From: Castellaniella sp040276085
Lineage (GTDB): Bacteria > Pseudomonadota > Gammaproteobacteria > Burkholderiales > Burkholderiaceae_B
Length of the DNA: 64,000 bases
Assembly: GCF_040276085.1 (NCBI RefSeq)
Contig: NZ_JBELOK010000002.1
Span: forward strand, 248,001 to 312,000
Direction: 5' to 3'
Part shown: piece after piece, positions 33,375 to 41,858 of the stretch
How the letters are laid out: every line of letters starts with the position of its first letter
Position numbering within the stretch: position 1 is the stretch's first letter
Notes under the pieces: model-generated
What the model saw: the letters and a program-made list of their open reading frames with translations, nothing else
The model's database searches: none
What the model was told of the DNA's origin: nothing
Program-made: the position numbers and the translations under genes

Positions 33375-33734
33375 TTATTCGTTGAAGTAAGGCATCTGAT
33401 ACAAATCTGCTACCGTGGCGGCTTCTTCGGCCGTCTCGGCCACCGGGCCCTGATCGACGCGCTCGCGCAATTCTTTGCCAGGTTTGAAGTGTGGTACCAG
33501 CTTGGCTGGCACCAGCACTTTCTCGCCCGACTTCGGATTGCGCCCTACCCGCGGTTGACGCCTTGACAGCGAAAAGCTGCCAAAGCCGCGGATTTCGATG
33601 CGCTGACCTTGGGACAACGCATCCGACATCGCGTCGAGCACGGTTTTGACTGCCAGGTCCATGTCGCGGATCGCCAATTGGGGATGACGACCCGCCAGCA
33701 TGGTGATGAGCTCGGACTTGGTCAGGCCAGGCAT
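33375..33734 (-). CDS. ihfB: Integration host factor beta subunit IhfB
   Basis: 119 residues. TKSELITMLAGRHPQL and IEIRGFGSFSLSRRQPRVGRNPKSGE (read as IEIRGFGSFSLSRR then QPRVGRNPKSGE) are IHF/HU signatures, with the minor-groove proline in GRNPKSG. It is about 25 residues longer than the E. coli protein, with an acidic C-terminal tail (AETAEEAATVADLYQ). IHF bends DNA in replication, recombination and transcription. Its ATG overlaps the rpsA stop by one base, the common rpsA-ihfB pairing. Confidence 0.96.
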   Translation of the reverse strand: MPGLTKSELITMLAGRHPQLAIRDMDLAVKTVLDAMSDALSQGQRIEIRGFGSFSLSRRQPRVGRNPKSGEKVLVPAKLVPHFKPGKELRERVDQGPVAETAEEAATVADLYQMPYFNE

Positions 33735-35446
33735 CAGTTATCGCGCTGCTGATCGAGTTTGGCTTTCAGCAGGGCGCCCAGATTGGTGGTGCCCGACGAA
33801 GCGCTGGCTTCAGTCATGCGCTGGATGGTCTCGGCCGTCTCGGCGTTATCACGCGCCTTGATGGAGAGCTGTATGGAACGCGCCTTGCGATCAATGTTGA
33901 TGATCATGGTTTCGAGCTGATCGCCTTCGTTGAGCACCGTGGTGGCGTCTTCGACACGACCCGCGGAGATCTCGGAGGCGCGCAGGTAGCCTTCGACGTC
34001 GACCGACAGCGTAACCACAGCACCCTTGGGCTCGACGGACTTGACGGTGCCGGTCAGGACAGCGCCCTTGTCGTAGGTAGCCACAAAGTTGTTGAAGGGA
34101 TCGCCCTCGAGTTGCTTGACGCCCAGGGAGATGCGTTCTTTGTCGGTGTCGATACCCAGCACCACGGCGTCGATCTCGTCGCCCTTCTTGAAGTTGCGCA
34201 CGGCTTCTTCGCCGGTGTCTGTCCAGGAGATGTCGGAGAGGTGCACCAAGCCATCGATACCGCCAGGCAAACCGACAAACACGCCGAAGTCGGTGATCGA
34301 CTTGATGGCGCCATGAACTTTATCACCACGCTTGAAGTTGGCAGCAAAGTCTTCCCAGGGATTGGGACGGCATTGTTTCATGCCCAGCGAAATACGACGA
34401 CGGTCTTCGTCGATTTCGAGAACCATGACTTCGACTTCTTCGCCCAGCGTGACGACCTTGCGGGGGTCGACGTTTTTGTTGGTCCAGTCCATTTCGGAGA
34501 CGTGCACCAAGCCTTCGATACCGGCTTCGACTTCAACAAACGCACCGTAGTCGGTGAGGTTGGTAACCTTGCCGAACAGGCGGGTGCCTTGCGGGTAGCG
34601 GCGGCCCAGACCGATCCAGGGATCTTCGCCCAGTTGCTTGACGCCCAGGGAGACACGTTGTTTTTCTTGGTCGAACTTGAGCACCTTGGCTTCGATTTCC
34701 TGGCCAACGGACAGGACTTCGGAGGGGTGACGCACACGGCGCCAGGCCATGTCGGTGATGTGCAGCAGGCCGTCGATGCCGCCGAGGTCGACAAACGCAC
34801 CGTAATCGGTGATGTTTTTGACGATACCCTTGATGACGACGCCTTCGTGCAGGTTTTCGAGGAGCTTTTCGCGCTCTTCACCCATGCTGGCTTCAAGCAC
34901 TGCACGGCGGGACAACACAACGTTGTTGCGCTTGCGATCGAGCTTGATGACCTTGAATTCGAGGGTCTTGCCTTCGTAGGGGGTGGTGTCCTTGACGGGA
35001 CGCAGATCGACCAAAGAACCCGGCAGGAATGCGCGGATGCCGTTGGTCATGACCGTGAGGCCACCCTTGACCTTGCCAGTGATGGTGCCGTTGACGAGCT
35101 CGCCGGACTCGAGCGCTTGCTCGAGTTGCAGCCAGGCCGACAGGCGCTTGGCGCGGTCGCGCGACAGGATGGTGTCGCCATAACCGTTTTCGAGGGAGTC
35201 GATGGCAACCGAAACGAAATCGCCGTCTTCGACTTCGAGCTCGCCTTGGTCGTTGAGAAATTCTTCGAGGGGAATGTAGGCTTCGGACTTGAGGCCGGCG
35301 TTGACCACGACAAAGTTGTGATCGACACGGACGACTTCGGCCGAAATGACCTCGCCAGAACGCATGTTCTGATCTTTAATGCTTGCGGCAAACAGATCAG
35401 CAAAGCTTTCGCCGCCCAATGCGGCTTCGGTGGTAAGGGTGGACAT
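33734..35446 (-). CDS. rpsA: 30S ribosomal protein S1
   Basis: 570 residues from the ATG at 35446; an ATG five codons earlier (35461) is also possible. Six S1 RNA-binding repeats can be followed, for example KNITDYGAFVDLGGIDGLLH, TNLTDYGAFVEVEAGIEGLV and KSITDFGVFVGLPGGIDGLV. S1 binds mRNA leaders on the 30S subunit. It is followed by ihfB and preceded by cmk, the usual order. Confidence 0.97.
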   Translation of the reverse strand: MSTLTTEAALGGESFADLFAASIKDQNMRSGEVISAEVVRVDHNFVVVNAGLKSEAYIPLEEFLNDQGELEVEDGDFVSVAIDSLENGYGDTILSRDRAKRLSAWLQLEQALESGELVNGTITGKVKGGLTVMTNGIRAFLPGSLVDLRPVKDTTPYEGKTLEFKVIKLDRKRNNVVLSRRAVLEASMGEEREKLLENLHEGVVIKGIVKNITDYGAFVDLGGIDGLLHITDMAWRRVRHPSEVLSVGQEIEAKVLKFDQEKQRVSLGVKQLGEDPWIGLGRRYPQGTRLFGKVTNLTDYGAFVEVEAGIEGLVHVSEMDWTNKNVDPRKVVTLGEEVEVMVLEIDEDRRRISLGMKQCRPNPWEDFAANFKRGDKVHGAIKSITDFGVFVGLPGGIDGLVHLSDISWTDTGEEAVRNFKKGDEIDAVVLGIDTDKERISLGVKQLEGDPFNNFVATYDKGAVLTGTVKSVEPKGAVVTLSVDVEGYLRASEISAGRVEDATTVLNEGDQLETMIINIDRKARSIQLSIKARDNAETAETIQRMTEASASSGTTNLGALLKAKLDQQRDN

Positions 35447-35574
35447 GAAAAGTGGATCCATAGGCCCCGAAGGGCAATCATGACACGCCAGGAAAATCCC
35501 GGCGGAGTGAGCAAAACCCTACAAGACGCCCCGCCCACCTAGTGGACGAGCCAACCTGCAGGCCCGTGGGCTGA

Positions 35575-36261
35575 TCAGTGATTACGCCAAAGATCAAGCA
35601 CCTGCTGCACCACCTGATCTACCCCAACACGGGATGAATCGATGGTAATGGCACCCGCTGCCGCAACAAGCGGTGCGTGTGCCCGATTTCGGTCTCGGTC
35701 ATCCCGAGACTGAAGATCTTGAAAAAGGTCGTCTAGATTAGCAGAAATCCCCTTGTCCTTCAACTGCTTATAGCGTCTTTCAGCCCGCACTCCCACATCC
35801 GCATCAAGGAAGATTTTCAGGGGTGCATCGGGAAACACCACCGACCCCATATCGCGGCCATCGGCCACCAGACCGGGAGCCTGGCGGAAGTCGTGCTGAC
35901 GCGCCAGGAGCGCCGTGCGCACCGCCGGCAAGGCAGCCACCTGAGATGCCAGATTGCCGATTTTCTCTTGCCGGATGATCTCGGTGACATCCTGAGCCGC
36001 CAGTAAAATCTTGCCGGGGCGAAACTGCGCATTCAGCGAGCGAGCCAGCGCAGCAATGCGTGGCTCGTCTGTCGCATCCAGCCCGGCCTGCAACGCAGCC
36101 AGTGCTGTCAAGCGGTACAGGGCACCGCTGTCAAGTGCATGCCAGCCAAGGTGGTCGGCCACCCTCTGGGCGATGGTGCCCTTGCCCGACGCGGTGGGTC
36201 CATCAATGGTAATGACGGGAACCGGGTTCCGATCAGCAGCGAGATGAGGAGGATTGACCAT
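35575..36261 (-). CDS. cmk: Cytidylate kinase Cmk
   Basis: 228 residues. P-loop ITIDGPTASGKGTIAQRVA, the CMP-binding segment LDSGALYRLTALAAL, DGRDMGSVVFPDAPLKIFLD and the lid LQSRDDRDRNRAHAPL are standard. It phosphorylates CMP and dCMP. It lies between aroA and rpsA in the long minus-strand block. Confidence 0.96.
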   Translation of the reverse strand: MVNPPHLAADRNPVPVITIDGPTASGKGTIAQRVADHLGWHALDSGALYRLTALAALQAGLDATDEPRIAALARSLNAQFRPGKILLAAQDVTEIIRQEKIGNLASQVAALPAVRTALLARQHDFRQAPGLVADGRDMGSVVFPDAPLKIFLDADVGVRAERRYKQLKDKGISANLDDLFQDLQSRDDRDRNRAHAPLVAAAGAITIDSSRVGVDQVVQQVLDLWRNH

Positions 36262-36315
36262 GGTGTTTTTCCTTTCTTGGTGACCGTGATGCCTGTCGCT
36301 CTCCGGACAAGGGAA

Positions 36316-37641
36316 TCAGGCCTGCAGCAATCGCTGGAAATCCTGAAAGTACCGGGGATAGGTTTTGGCCACGCAATCAGGATCCAATACTGTCTGGGCC
36401 ACGGGGCCAAACACCGCCAGTGAGAAGCACATCGCCATACGATGATCATCGTAGGTGCCGATCTGTGCAGACTGCCATTGGGCGGCTGGCAGCGGATACA
36501 CCGTAAGGCTATCGCCGGTAGAGTGCACCTGTGCACCCAGGCGGGAAAGCTCGGCATGCATGGCCGCGATGCGATCGGTTTCTTTAACCCGCCAACTGGC
36601 GATATTGCGCAAGGTGCATGGGCCATCCGCGTACAGGGCGAGCACGGCAGCTGTCATGGCAGCATCCGGCATCAGATTGAAATCGCGATCAAACGCACGC
36701 AGGCGCTGGCCCTGGGCAACCACCGGGCCACGCACCACCAGCGCGCTGGATTCAAACTGCACGTCGGCGCCCAGAGACTGCACAAATTGGGCAAAGGCCA
36801 CATCACCCTGGATGCTCTTGTCGCCCACCCCGTCGATGCGAATGGGCCCACCAGCGATGGCGCCCAGGCCCAAAAAGTAGGACGCCGACGAGGCGTCGCC
36901 TTCGACACGATAGTGGCCCGGGCTGCGATAACATGCCTGGGCGGGGACTGTGAATTGATCCCAACCATCCCGCAGCACTTCAACCCCAAAACGGGCCATC
37001 AGATTGAGCGTAATCAGGATGTAAGGCTTGGAAATCAGCGGACCATCCACCCGAATACGGATATCCTGCTGCCACCGTGCAGCGGCCAGCGGTGCGGCCA
37101 TCAGCAAGGCAGTTAAAAACTGGCTGGACACCGAGCCCTGCACATGAATCTCGTGGCCGGCCCGCAGTGTGCCGGGGCGGATATGCAAGGGCGGATAACC
37201 TGCCTGGCCTTCGTAGTCGATCAAGCATCCCATCGCTTGCAGGGCCTCGACAAGGTCGCCGATCGGGCGCTCGTGCATCCGCGCCACACCAGAGAGGCGG
37301 TAGTCTCCCCCCATGACTGCGAGTGCAGCCGTCAGTGGCCGAAACGCCGTCCCTGCATTACCCAGGAACAGTTGGGCATCCGTATTAGGCCAAGGTGCGC
37401 ACCCTGTCACTGCCATGGCGCCATCATCCGTGCGATTAAGCTGAACCCCCAGGCTCTGGAGGGCGGCAAGCATCACTTGCGTGTCGTCTGAATCCAGCAG
37501 GCCCGACAATGTTGTGGTGCCTTCAGCCAGTGCAGCCAGCAACAGGACTCGGTTGGAAATGCTTTTTGAGCCTGGCAAAATCACAGTGCCACTTGCCCGC
37601 ACAGCGGGGCCCAACGTAATGGAAGGTGTGCGATCAGTCAT
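36316..37641 (-). CDS. aroA: 3-phosphoshikimate 1-carboxyvinyltransferase (EPSP synthase) AroA
   Basis: 441 residues. GSKSISNRVLLLAALAEGTT near the N-terminus, LFLGNAGTAFRPLTAAL (the PEP-site loop, class I form) and the C-terminal TYDDHRMAMCFSLA region are clear. It makes EPSP in the shikimate pathway. It overlaps tyrA by 4 bp, within a tyrA-aroA-cmk arrangement typical of Burkholderiales. Confidence 0.97.
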   Translation of the reverse strand: MTDRTPSITLGPAVRASGTVILPGSKSISNRVLLLAALAEGTTTLSGLLDSDDTQVMLAALQSLGVQLNRTDDGAMAVTGCAPWPNTDAQLFLGNAGTAFRPLTAALAVMGGDYRLSGVARMHERPIGDLVEALQAMGCLIDYEGQAGYPPLHIRPGTLRAGHEIHVQGSVSSQFLTALLMAAPLAAARWQQDIRIRVDGPLISKPYILITLNLMARFGVEVLRDGWDQFTVPAQACYRSPGHYRVEGDASSASYFLGLGAIAGGPIRIDGVGDKSIQGDVAFAQFVQSLGADVQFESSALVVRGPVVAQGQRLRAFDRDFNLMPDAAMTAAVLALYADGPCTLRNIASWRVKETDRIAAMHAELSRLGAQVHSTGDSLTVYPLPAAQWQSAQIGTYDDHRMAMCFSLAVFGPVAQTVLDPDCVAKTYPRYFQDFQRLLQA

Positions 37642-38528
37642 GAGGGATTGCGTCCGCCCCAGAAACGCCGGGCCAGCGCGGATTGTTCGAGCAACGACTC
37701 TAGTTGATCGGGTTGCGAAGAATCATCGAGTGCGGCACGCCAGGTGTCCAGTAACTGCATAAACCCTTCGATCTCGTCCAGAACCGCCGAACGGTTGGAA
37801 AAAAAGATATCTCGCCAGACTTCGGGAGAACCTGCGGCAATGCGAGTGAAATCACGAAAACCAGTACCGGCCAGGCCCAAACGGGTATCGGCGTCTTCGG
37901 CCCGAAGCACCTGGCCCATGTAGACCGCCGCCAGAAAATGCGGCAAATGGCTGACGCAGGCCAGGGCCTGGTCGTGCGCCGTTGGATCCATAAGCTGCAC
38001 CCGCGCACCACAGGCTTCCCAGACACGGATCAGGCGATGCACACTGGCCCCAGGCGTCTCTTCAAAGGGGGTGAGCACCACCTTGCGCCCATGGTAAAGC
38101 ATGGGGTCTGCGGCCTCAGGCCCCGTCATTTCAGAACCGGCAATCGGGTGCCCGGGAACAAACTGGGCAAACCGCTCGTCCAGTACCTCCCGGGCCAGAT
38201 GCGCCACATCGGCCTTGGTGCTGCCGGCGTCTGTCATCAGGGTATGCGATCGAAGATGTGGTGCCAGTACGCGCAAAACCTCTGGCATGGCACCCACAGG
38301 GGTGGCCAGGAAAATCAGATCAGCCTGCGCAGCAGCCTGTTGCAAGCTGGCAATTTCATCGATCAGGCCCAGTTGCTGTGCGCGTTGCAACGATGCCGCC
38401 CGACGCCCGACACCCAGCACCCGGCCTACTTGCCCCACACGCCGTAAAGCGGCTGCAAACGACCCGCCAATCAAGCCCGTGCCAACCACGGCCAACACTG
38501 GCACCAGCGGATCGGCAACGCTACTCAT
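37638..38528 (-). CDS. tyrA: Prephenate dehydrogenase TyrA
   Basis: 296 residues, monofunctional. The Rossmann motif VVGTGLIGGSFAAALRRVG, DAGSTKADVAHLAREVLDER, and FVPGHPIAGSEMTGPEAADP (catalytic histidine region) are conserved. It converts prephenate to 4-hydroxyphenylpyruvate for tyrosine. It overlaps hisC and aroA by 4 bp each. Confidence 0.95.
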   Translation of the reverse strand: MSSVADPLVPVLAVVGTGLIGGSFAAALRRVGQVGRVLGVGRRAASLQRAQQLGLIDEIASLQQAAAQADLIFLATPVGAMPEVLRVLAPHLRSHTLMTDAGSTKADVAHLAREVLDERFAQFVPGHPIAGSEMTGPEAADPMLYHGRKVVLTPFEETPGASVHRLIRVWEACGARVQLMDPTAHDQALACVSHLPHFLAAVYMGQVLRAEDADTRLGLAGTGFRDFTRIAAGSPEVWRDIFFSNRSAVLDEIEGFMQLLDTWRAALDDSSQPDQLESLLEQSALARRFWGGRNPS

Positions 38529-39637
38529 GACTTCAGGATATCGGCCAGTGCATCCAGGAACCGCGCATTTTCTGCCGGCAGACCGATGCTGACGCGAAGG
38601 TGCTGGGGCAGGCCGTCTGCGGCAACCGGACGAACAATGATGCCGCGGCGCAGTAACTGGCCATGGATGCCTGCAGCATCACCCACCTGCACCAGTACAA
38701 AATTGGTATGGCTGGGGACGAATTCGAGCCCCAGTTGGGTAAAGCCGTCTTGCAGTTGCTTGCGCCCCTGGCGGTTGAGATGATGGGTGGCGGCCAGGAA
38801 ATCGGTGTCTGCCAAGGCCACGCGCGCGGCCTGCTGGGCCAGCACACCGACATTAAAAGGCTGGCGCACGCGATTGAGAAGATCTGTGAGCCCGGGCTGC
38901 GCCAAGGCATATCCAACCCGCAAGCCCGCCAGGCCATAGGCCTTGGAAAACGTACGGGTAACAATCAGATTGGGGTATTGCTGCACCCACTTGGCGCTAT
39001 CGGCGCGTTCCTCGGGATCGAGGTAGTCGTCGTACGCCTCATCCAGCAGCACAGTTACCTGATTGCCATAGCGCTGGTATACCTGCGCCAGAAACGTCTG
39101 CACATCAGCGGCAGGCACGTGCGTACCAGTGGGATTATTGGGATTGGCGATGAAGACCAGGCGAGTGTCTTCGGCAATGGTGGCCAGCATTGCTGGAAGA
39201 TCATGGCCATATGCCTTGGCCGGTACCTGGCAATGACGTGCACCCCGTGCCTGTGTACTGAGCCGGTACACCACAAAAGCGTGCTGGGCATACACGGCCG
39301 AGGTGCCCTCATCCAATAATGCCAGAGAGGCCAGTTCGAGGAGATCGTTGGATCCGTTGCCCAAGGTGACCCACTGTGCCGGCACTTGATGATGCGCTGC
39401 GATATCGATCTTGAGATCAAAACCGTTGGGATCGGGATAACGCCCTTGCAGGTGTTCAACAGCCTGCGCCAGGGCTGCCCGCACGTGCTCGGAGCATCCG
39501 AGCGGGTTCTCGTTGGACGCCAGCTTGATGATGCCGGCTGGATCCAGCCCGTACTCGCGGGCGAGCTCTTCGATGGGCTTGCCTGCCTGATAGGGAGCGA
39601 TCGCCTGCACATGCGCAGGCGCCAAAATCTGGCTCAT
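38525..39637 (-). CDS. hisC: Histidinol-phosphate aminotransferase HisC
   Basis: 370 residues, fold-type I PLP enzyme. KLASNENPLGCSEHVRAAL at the N-terminus, the PLP lysine in TRTFSKAYGLAGLRVGYALA, and FIANPNNPTGTHVPA are clear. In this gene setting between pheA and tyrA it may act in aromatic amino-acid transamination as well as histidine synthesis, which is inference from position. Confidence 0.94.
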   Translation of the reverse strand: MSQILAPAHVQAIAPYQAGKPIEELAREYGLDPAGIIKLASNENPLGCSEHVRAALAQAVEHLQGRYPDPNGFDLKIDIAAHHQVPAQWVTLGNGSNDLLELASLALLDEGTSAVYAQHAFVVYRLSTQARGARHCQVPAKAYGHDLPAMLATIAEDTRLVFIANPNNPTGTHVPAADVQTFLAQVYQRYGNQVTVLLDEAYDDYLDPEERADSAKWVQQYPNLIVTRTFSKAYGLAGLRVGYALAQPGLTDLLNRVRQPFNVGVLAQQAARVALADTDFLAATHHLNRQGRKQLQDGFTQLGLEFVPSHTNFVLVQVGDAAGIHGQLLRRGIIVRPVAADGLPQHLRVSIGLPAENARFLDALADILKS

Positions 39638-39646
39638 AGGAATACC

Positions 39647-40735
39647 TTATTGCCGCGGGTAAGAACCCAGAATCTTGAAGAAAGCCACTTGTTGTCGTAG
39701 TTCGGCCAAGGCCAGCGCAACGGGTTCGTCTTGGTGGTGGCCCAGGATATCGACATAGAAATAATATTCCCACTGGCCGGTTCTGGCTGGGCGGGATTCG
39801 AAACGCGTCATGGAAACACCGTACTGCGACAGGGGCGCCAACATGTCGTAGACCGCGCCAGCACGGTTGGGGACGGCGAGAATCAGGCTGGTTTTGTCAC
39901 GCCCGGTAGGGCCGGCATCACGCGGCCCCACGGCCAGAAACCGGGTTTGATTTTGTGGGTCGTCCTGAATACCGCTGGCAACAGCACTGAGGCCCCAGGC
40001 GACTGCGGCAGAATCGCCCGCAATGGCGGCGCAACCAGGATTCTCGGAGGCAACCCGGGCGGCCTGTGCATTGCTGGCTACCGGCATGCGCTCGAGGCCT
40101 GGATAGTGACGACTGAGCCAGGCCTGGCATTGAGCCAGTGCCTGAGGGTGACCCAGCACCTGGGTAACGCCTTCGAGGCCCCCCGTGCGCGTGAGCAAAT
40201 TATGGTGAATACGGATCGTGCGCTCGCCCAGCACCTTGAGTGAGGTATTGAGCAGGAGATCCAGACTGTGATTGACAGCACCTTCGGTGGAGTTTTCGAC
40301 CGGCACCATGCCGACATCGGCCTGCCCGGCCTCGACAGAACGAAAGACTTCGTCGAAAGACTCGCAGCGCAAGCTCTCGATGGCATTGCCAAAGTGCTCA
40401 AATGCGGCTTGCTCGGAGAAGGAGCCCTGCGGCCCCAGAAATGCCACAGTAAGAACGCTTTCGAGGCCACGGCAGGCCGAGATGACCTGCCCCCAGATGG
40501 CGGCCACTGCCGCCTCGGGGATTGGCCCGTTATTGATGGTTTGCAAGCGTCGAACGATCAGGGCTTCGCGCTCGGGCTTGAGCACCGGGCCCGTGACATC
40601 GAAGCGTTTTTTGACATCACCCACCTGCAGGGCTGTCTGGGCCCGCTGGTTGAGCAATACCAGGATTTGCTCGTCGAGCGCGTCGATGCGGGCACGCAGG
40701 GGCTCGAGGCTGGCCTGGAGCTTGGCATCAGCCAT
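39647..40735 (-). CDS. pheA: Bifunctional chorismate mutase / prephenate dehydratase PheA
   Basis: 362 residues. An AroQ chorismate mutase domain (about 5-90: LRARIDALDEQILVLLNQRA), a prephenate dehydratase domain (about 95-275: FLGPQGSFSEQAAFEHFG, and VPVENSTEGAVNHSLDLL), and an ACT regulatory domain (about 285-360: SLILAVPNRAGAVYDMLAPL, ESRPARTGQWEYYFYVDI) that senses phenylalanine. It overlaps serC by 8 bp. Confidence 0.97.
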   Translation of the reverse strand: MADAKLQASLEPLRARIDALDEQILVLLNQRAQTALQVGDVKKRFDVTGPVLKPEREALIVRRLQTINNGPIPEAAVAAIWGQVISACRGLESVLTVAFLGPQGSFSEQAAFEHFGNAIESLRCESFDEVFRSVEAGQADVGMVPVENSTEGAVNHSLDLLLNTSLKVLGERTIRIHHNLLTRTGGLEGVTQVLGHPQALAQCQAWLSRHYPGLERMPVASNAQAARVASENPGCAAIAGDSAAVAWGLSAVASGIQDDPQNQTRFLAVGPRDAGPTGRDKTSLILAVPNRAGAVYDMLAPLSQYGVSMTRFESRPARTGQWEYYFYVDILGHHQDEPVALALAELRQQVAFFKILGSYPRQ

Positions 40736-41858
40736 GGCGCGCCTCGAAGTCCTTCATGAAAGTGATCAGTGCCTGGACGCCGTCGAGGGGCATGGCGTTA
40801 TACAGGGACGCCCGCATACCACCAACAGACTTATGCCCCTTGAGTGCCAGCAGGCCTGCTGCTTCGGATTCGGCCAGAAAGGCAGCATTGAGGGTTTCGT
40901 CACGCAGGAAAAACGGAACATTCATGCGCGACCGCACTGCCGGATGAATCCGGCTCTCGTAGAGTGACGAGGCGTCCAGATATTGATACAAAGTGCGTGA
41001 TTTGACTGTGCTCGCAGCGTCCATGGCCGCCACACCGCCCTGCTTGATCAACCACTTGAAGACCAGCCCCGCCACATAGATGGCAAAGGTGGGCGGTGTG
41101 TTGAACATCGACTGGGCCTTGGCCACTGGGGCGTAATCAAATACCGAGGGGCATTGCGCAGACGCATGGCCGATGAGGTCTTTGCGCACGAACACCAGTG
41201 TGACGCCCGCAGGGCCGGCATTTTTTTGTGCGCCGGCATACACCATGCCCAGCCGGGAGAAATCAATGTGCCGCGACAGGATATTGGAGGACATGTCGGC
41301 CACGACAGGGACTTCTGGCGCACCCAGGGCTGCCATATCCGGCATCACGGGCTGCTCGATGCCGCCGATGGTTTCATTGGCACACAGATGCAGGTATGCC
41401 GCATCCTGGCGCACCTGCCATTGGCTTTGCTCTGGCAGCCAGCACCAGGAGCCATACGTGGCGCCGTCGATTTCCTGGGAGGTCTCTGCGGTGGCGGCGA
41501 CGGCTATATCACCATAACGCTGGGCCTCGACAAAGGATTTTTTTGCCCAATGGCCACTCAGGACGTAATCAGCACGGCCCAAACCATTGCGCCCAATCAG
41601 ATTGAGCGGCACCAGAGCATTTTGTGCAGATGCCCCACCCTGCATGAACAGGACTTCAAAATCATCAGGTACTGCCAGCAATGTACGCAAATCGGCCTCG
41701 GCCTCATCACGAATACGGCTGTAATGCTTGCCTCGATGGCTCATTTCCATGACGGAGGTGCCACTGCCCTGCCAATCACAGAGATCAGCGGCAGCCTGTT
41801 GCAAGACATCCAGAGGCAGGGTGGAAGGCCCTGCCGCGAAATTCCAGGGGCGGTTCAT
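40728..41858 (-). CDS. serC: Phosphoserine aminotransferase SerC
   Basis: 376 residues. NFAAGPSTLPLDVLQQA at the N-terminus, the PLP lysine in YAGAQKNAGPAGVTLVFVRK, and HKSVGGMRASLYNAMPLDGV at the end are SerC signatures. It works in serine and, for the 4-phosphohydroxythreonine branch, pyridoxine synthesis. It overlaps gyrA and pheA, forming the gyrA-serC-pheA order common in betaproteobacteria. Confidence 0.97.
   Translation of the reverse strand: MNRPWNFAAGPSTLPLDVLQQAAADLCDWQGSGTSVMEMSHRGKHYSRIRDEAEADLRTLLAVPDDFEVLFMQGGASAQNALVPLNLIGRNGLGRADYVLSGHWAKKSFVEAQRYGDIAVAATAETSQEIDGATYGSWCWLPEQSQWQVRQDAAYLHLCANETIGGIEQPVMPDMAALGAPEVPVVADMSSNILSRHIDFSRLGMVYAGAQKNAGPAGVTLVFVRKDLIGHASAQCPSVFDYAPVAKAQSMFNTPPTFAIYVAGLVFKWLIKQGGVAAMDAASTVKSRTLYQYLDASSLYESRIHPAVRSRMNVPFFLRDETLNAAFLAESEAAGLLALKGHKSVGGMRASLYNAMPLDGVQALITFMKDFEARHG

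Noticed and set aside
34112..35542. Plus-strand frame of about 476 codons across rpsA
   Set aside because: Antisense shadow caused by codon bias in the S1 repeats.
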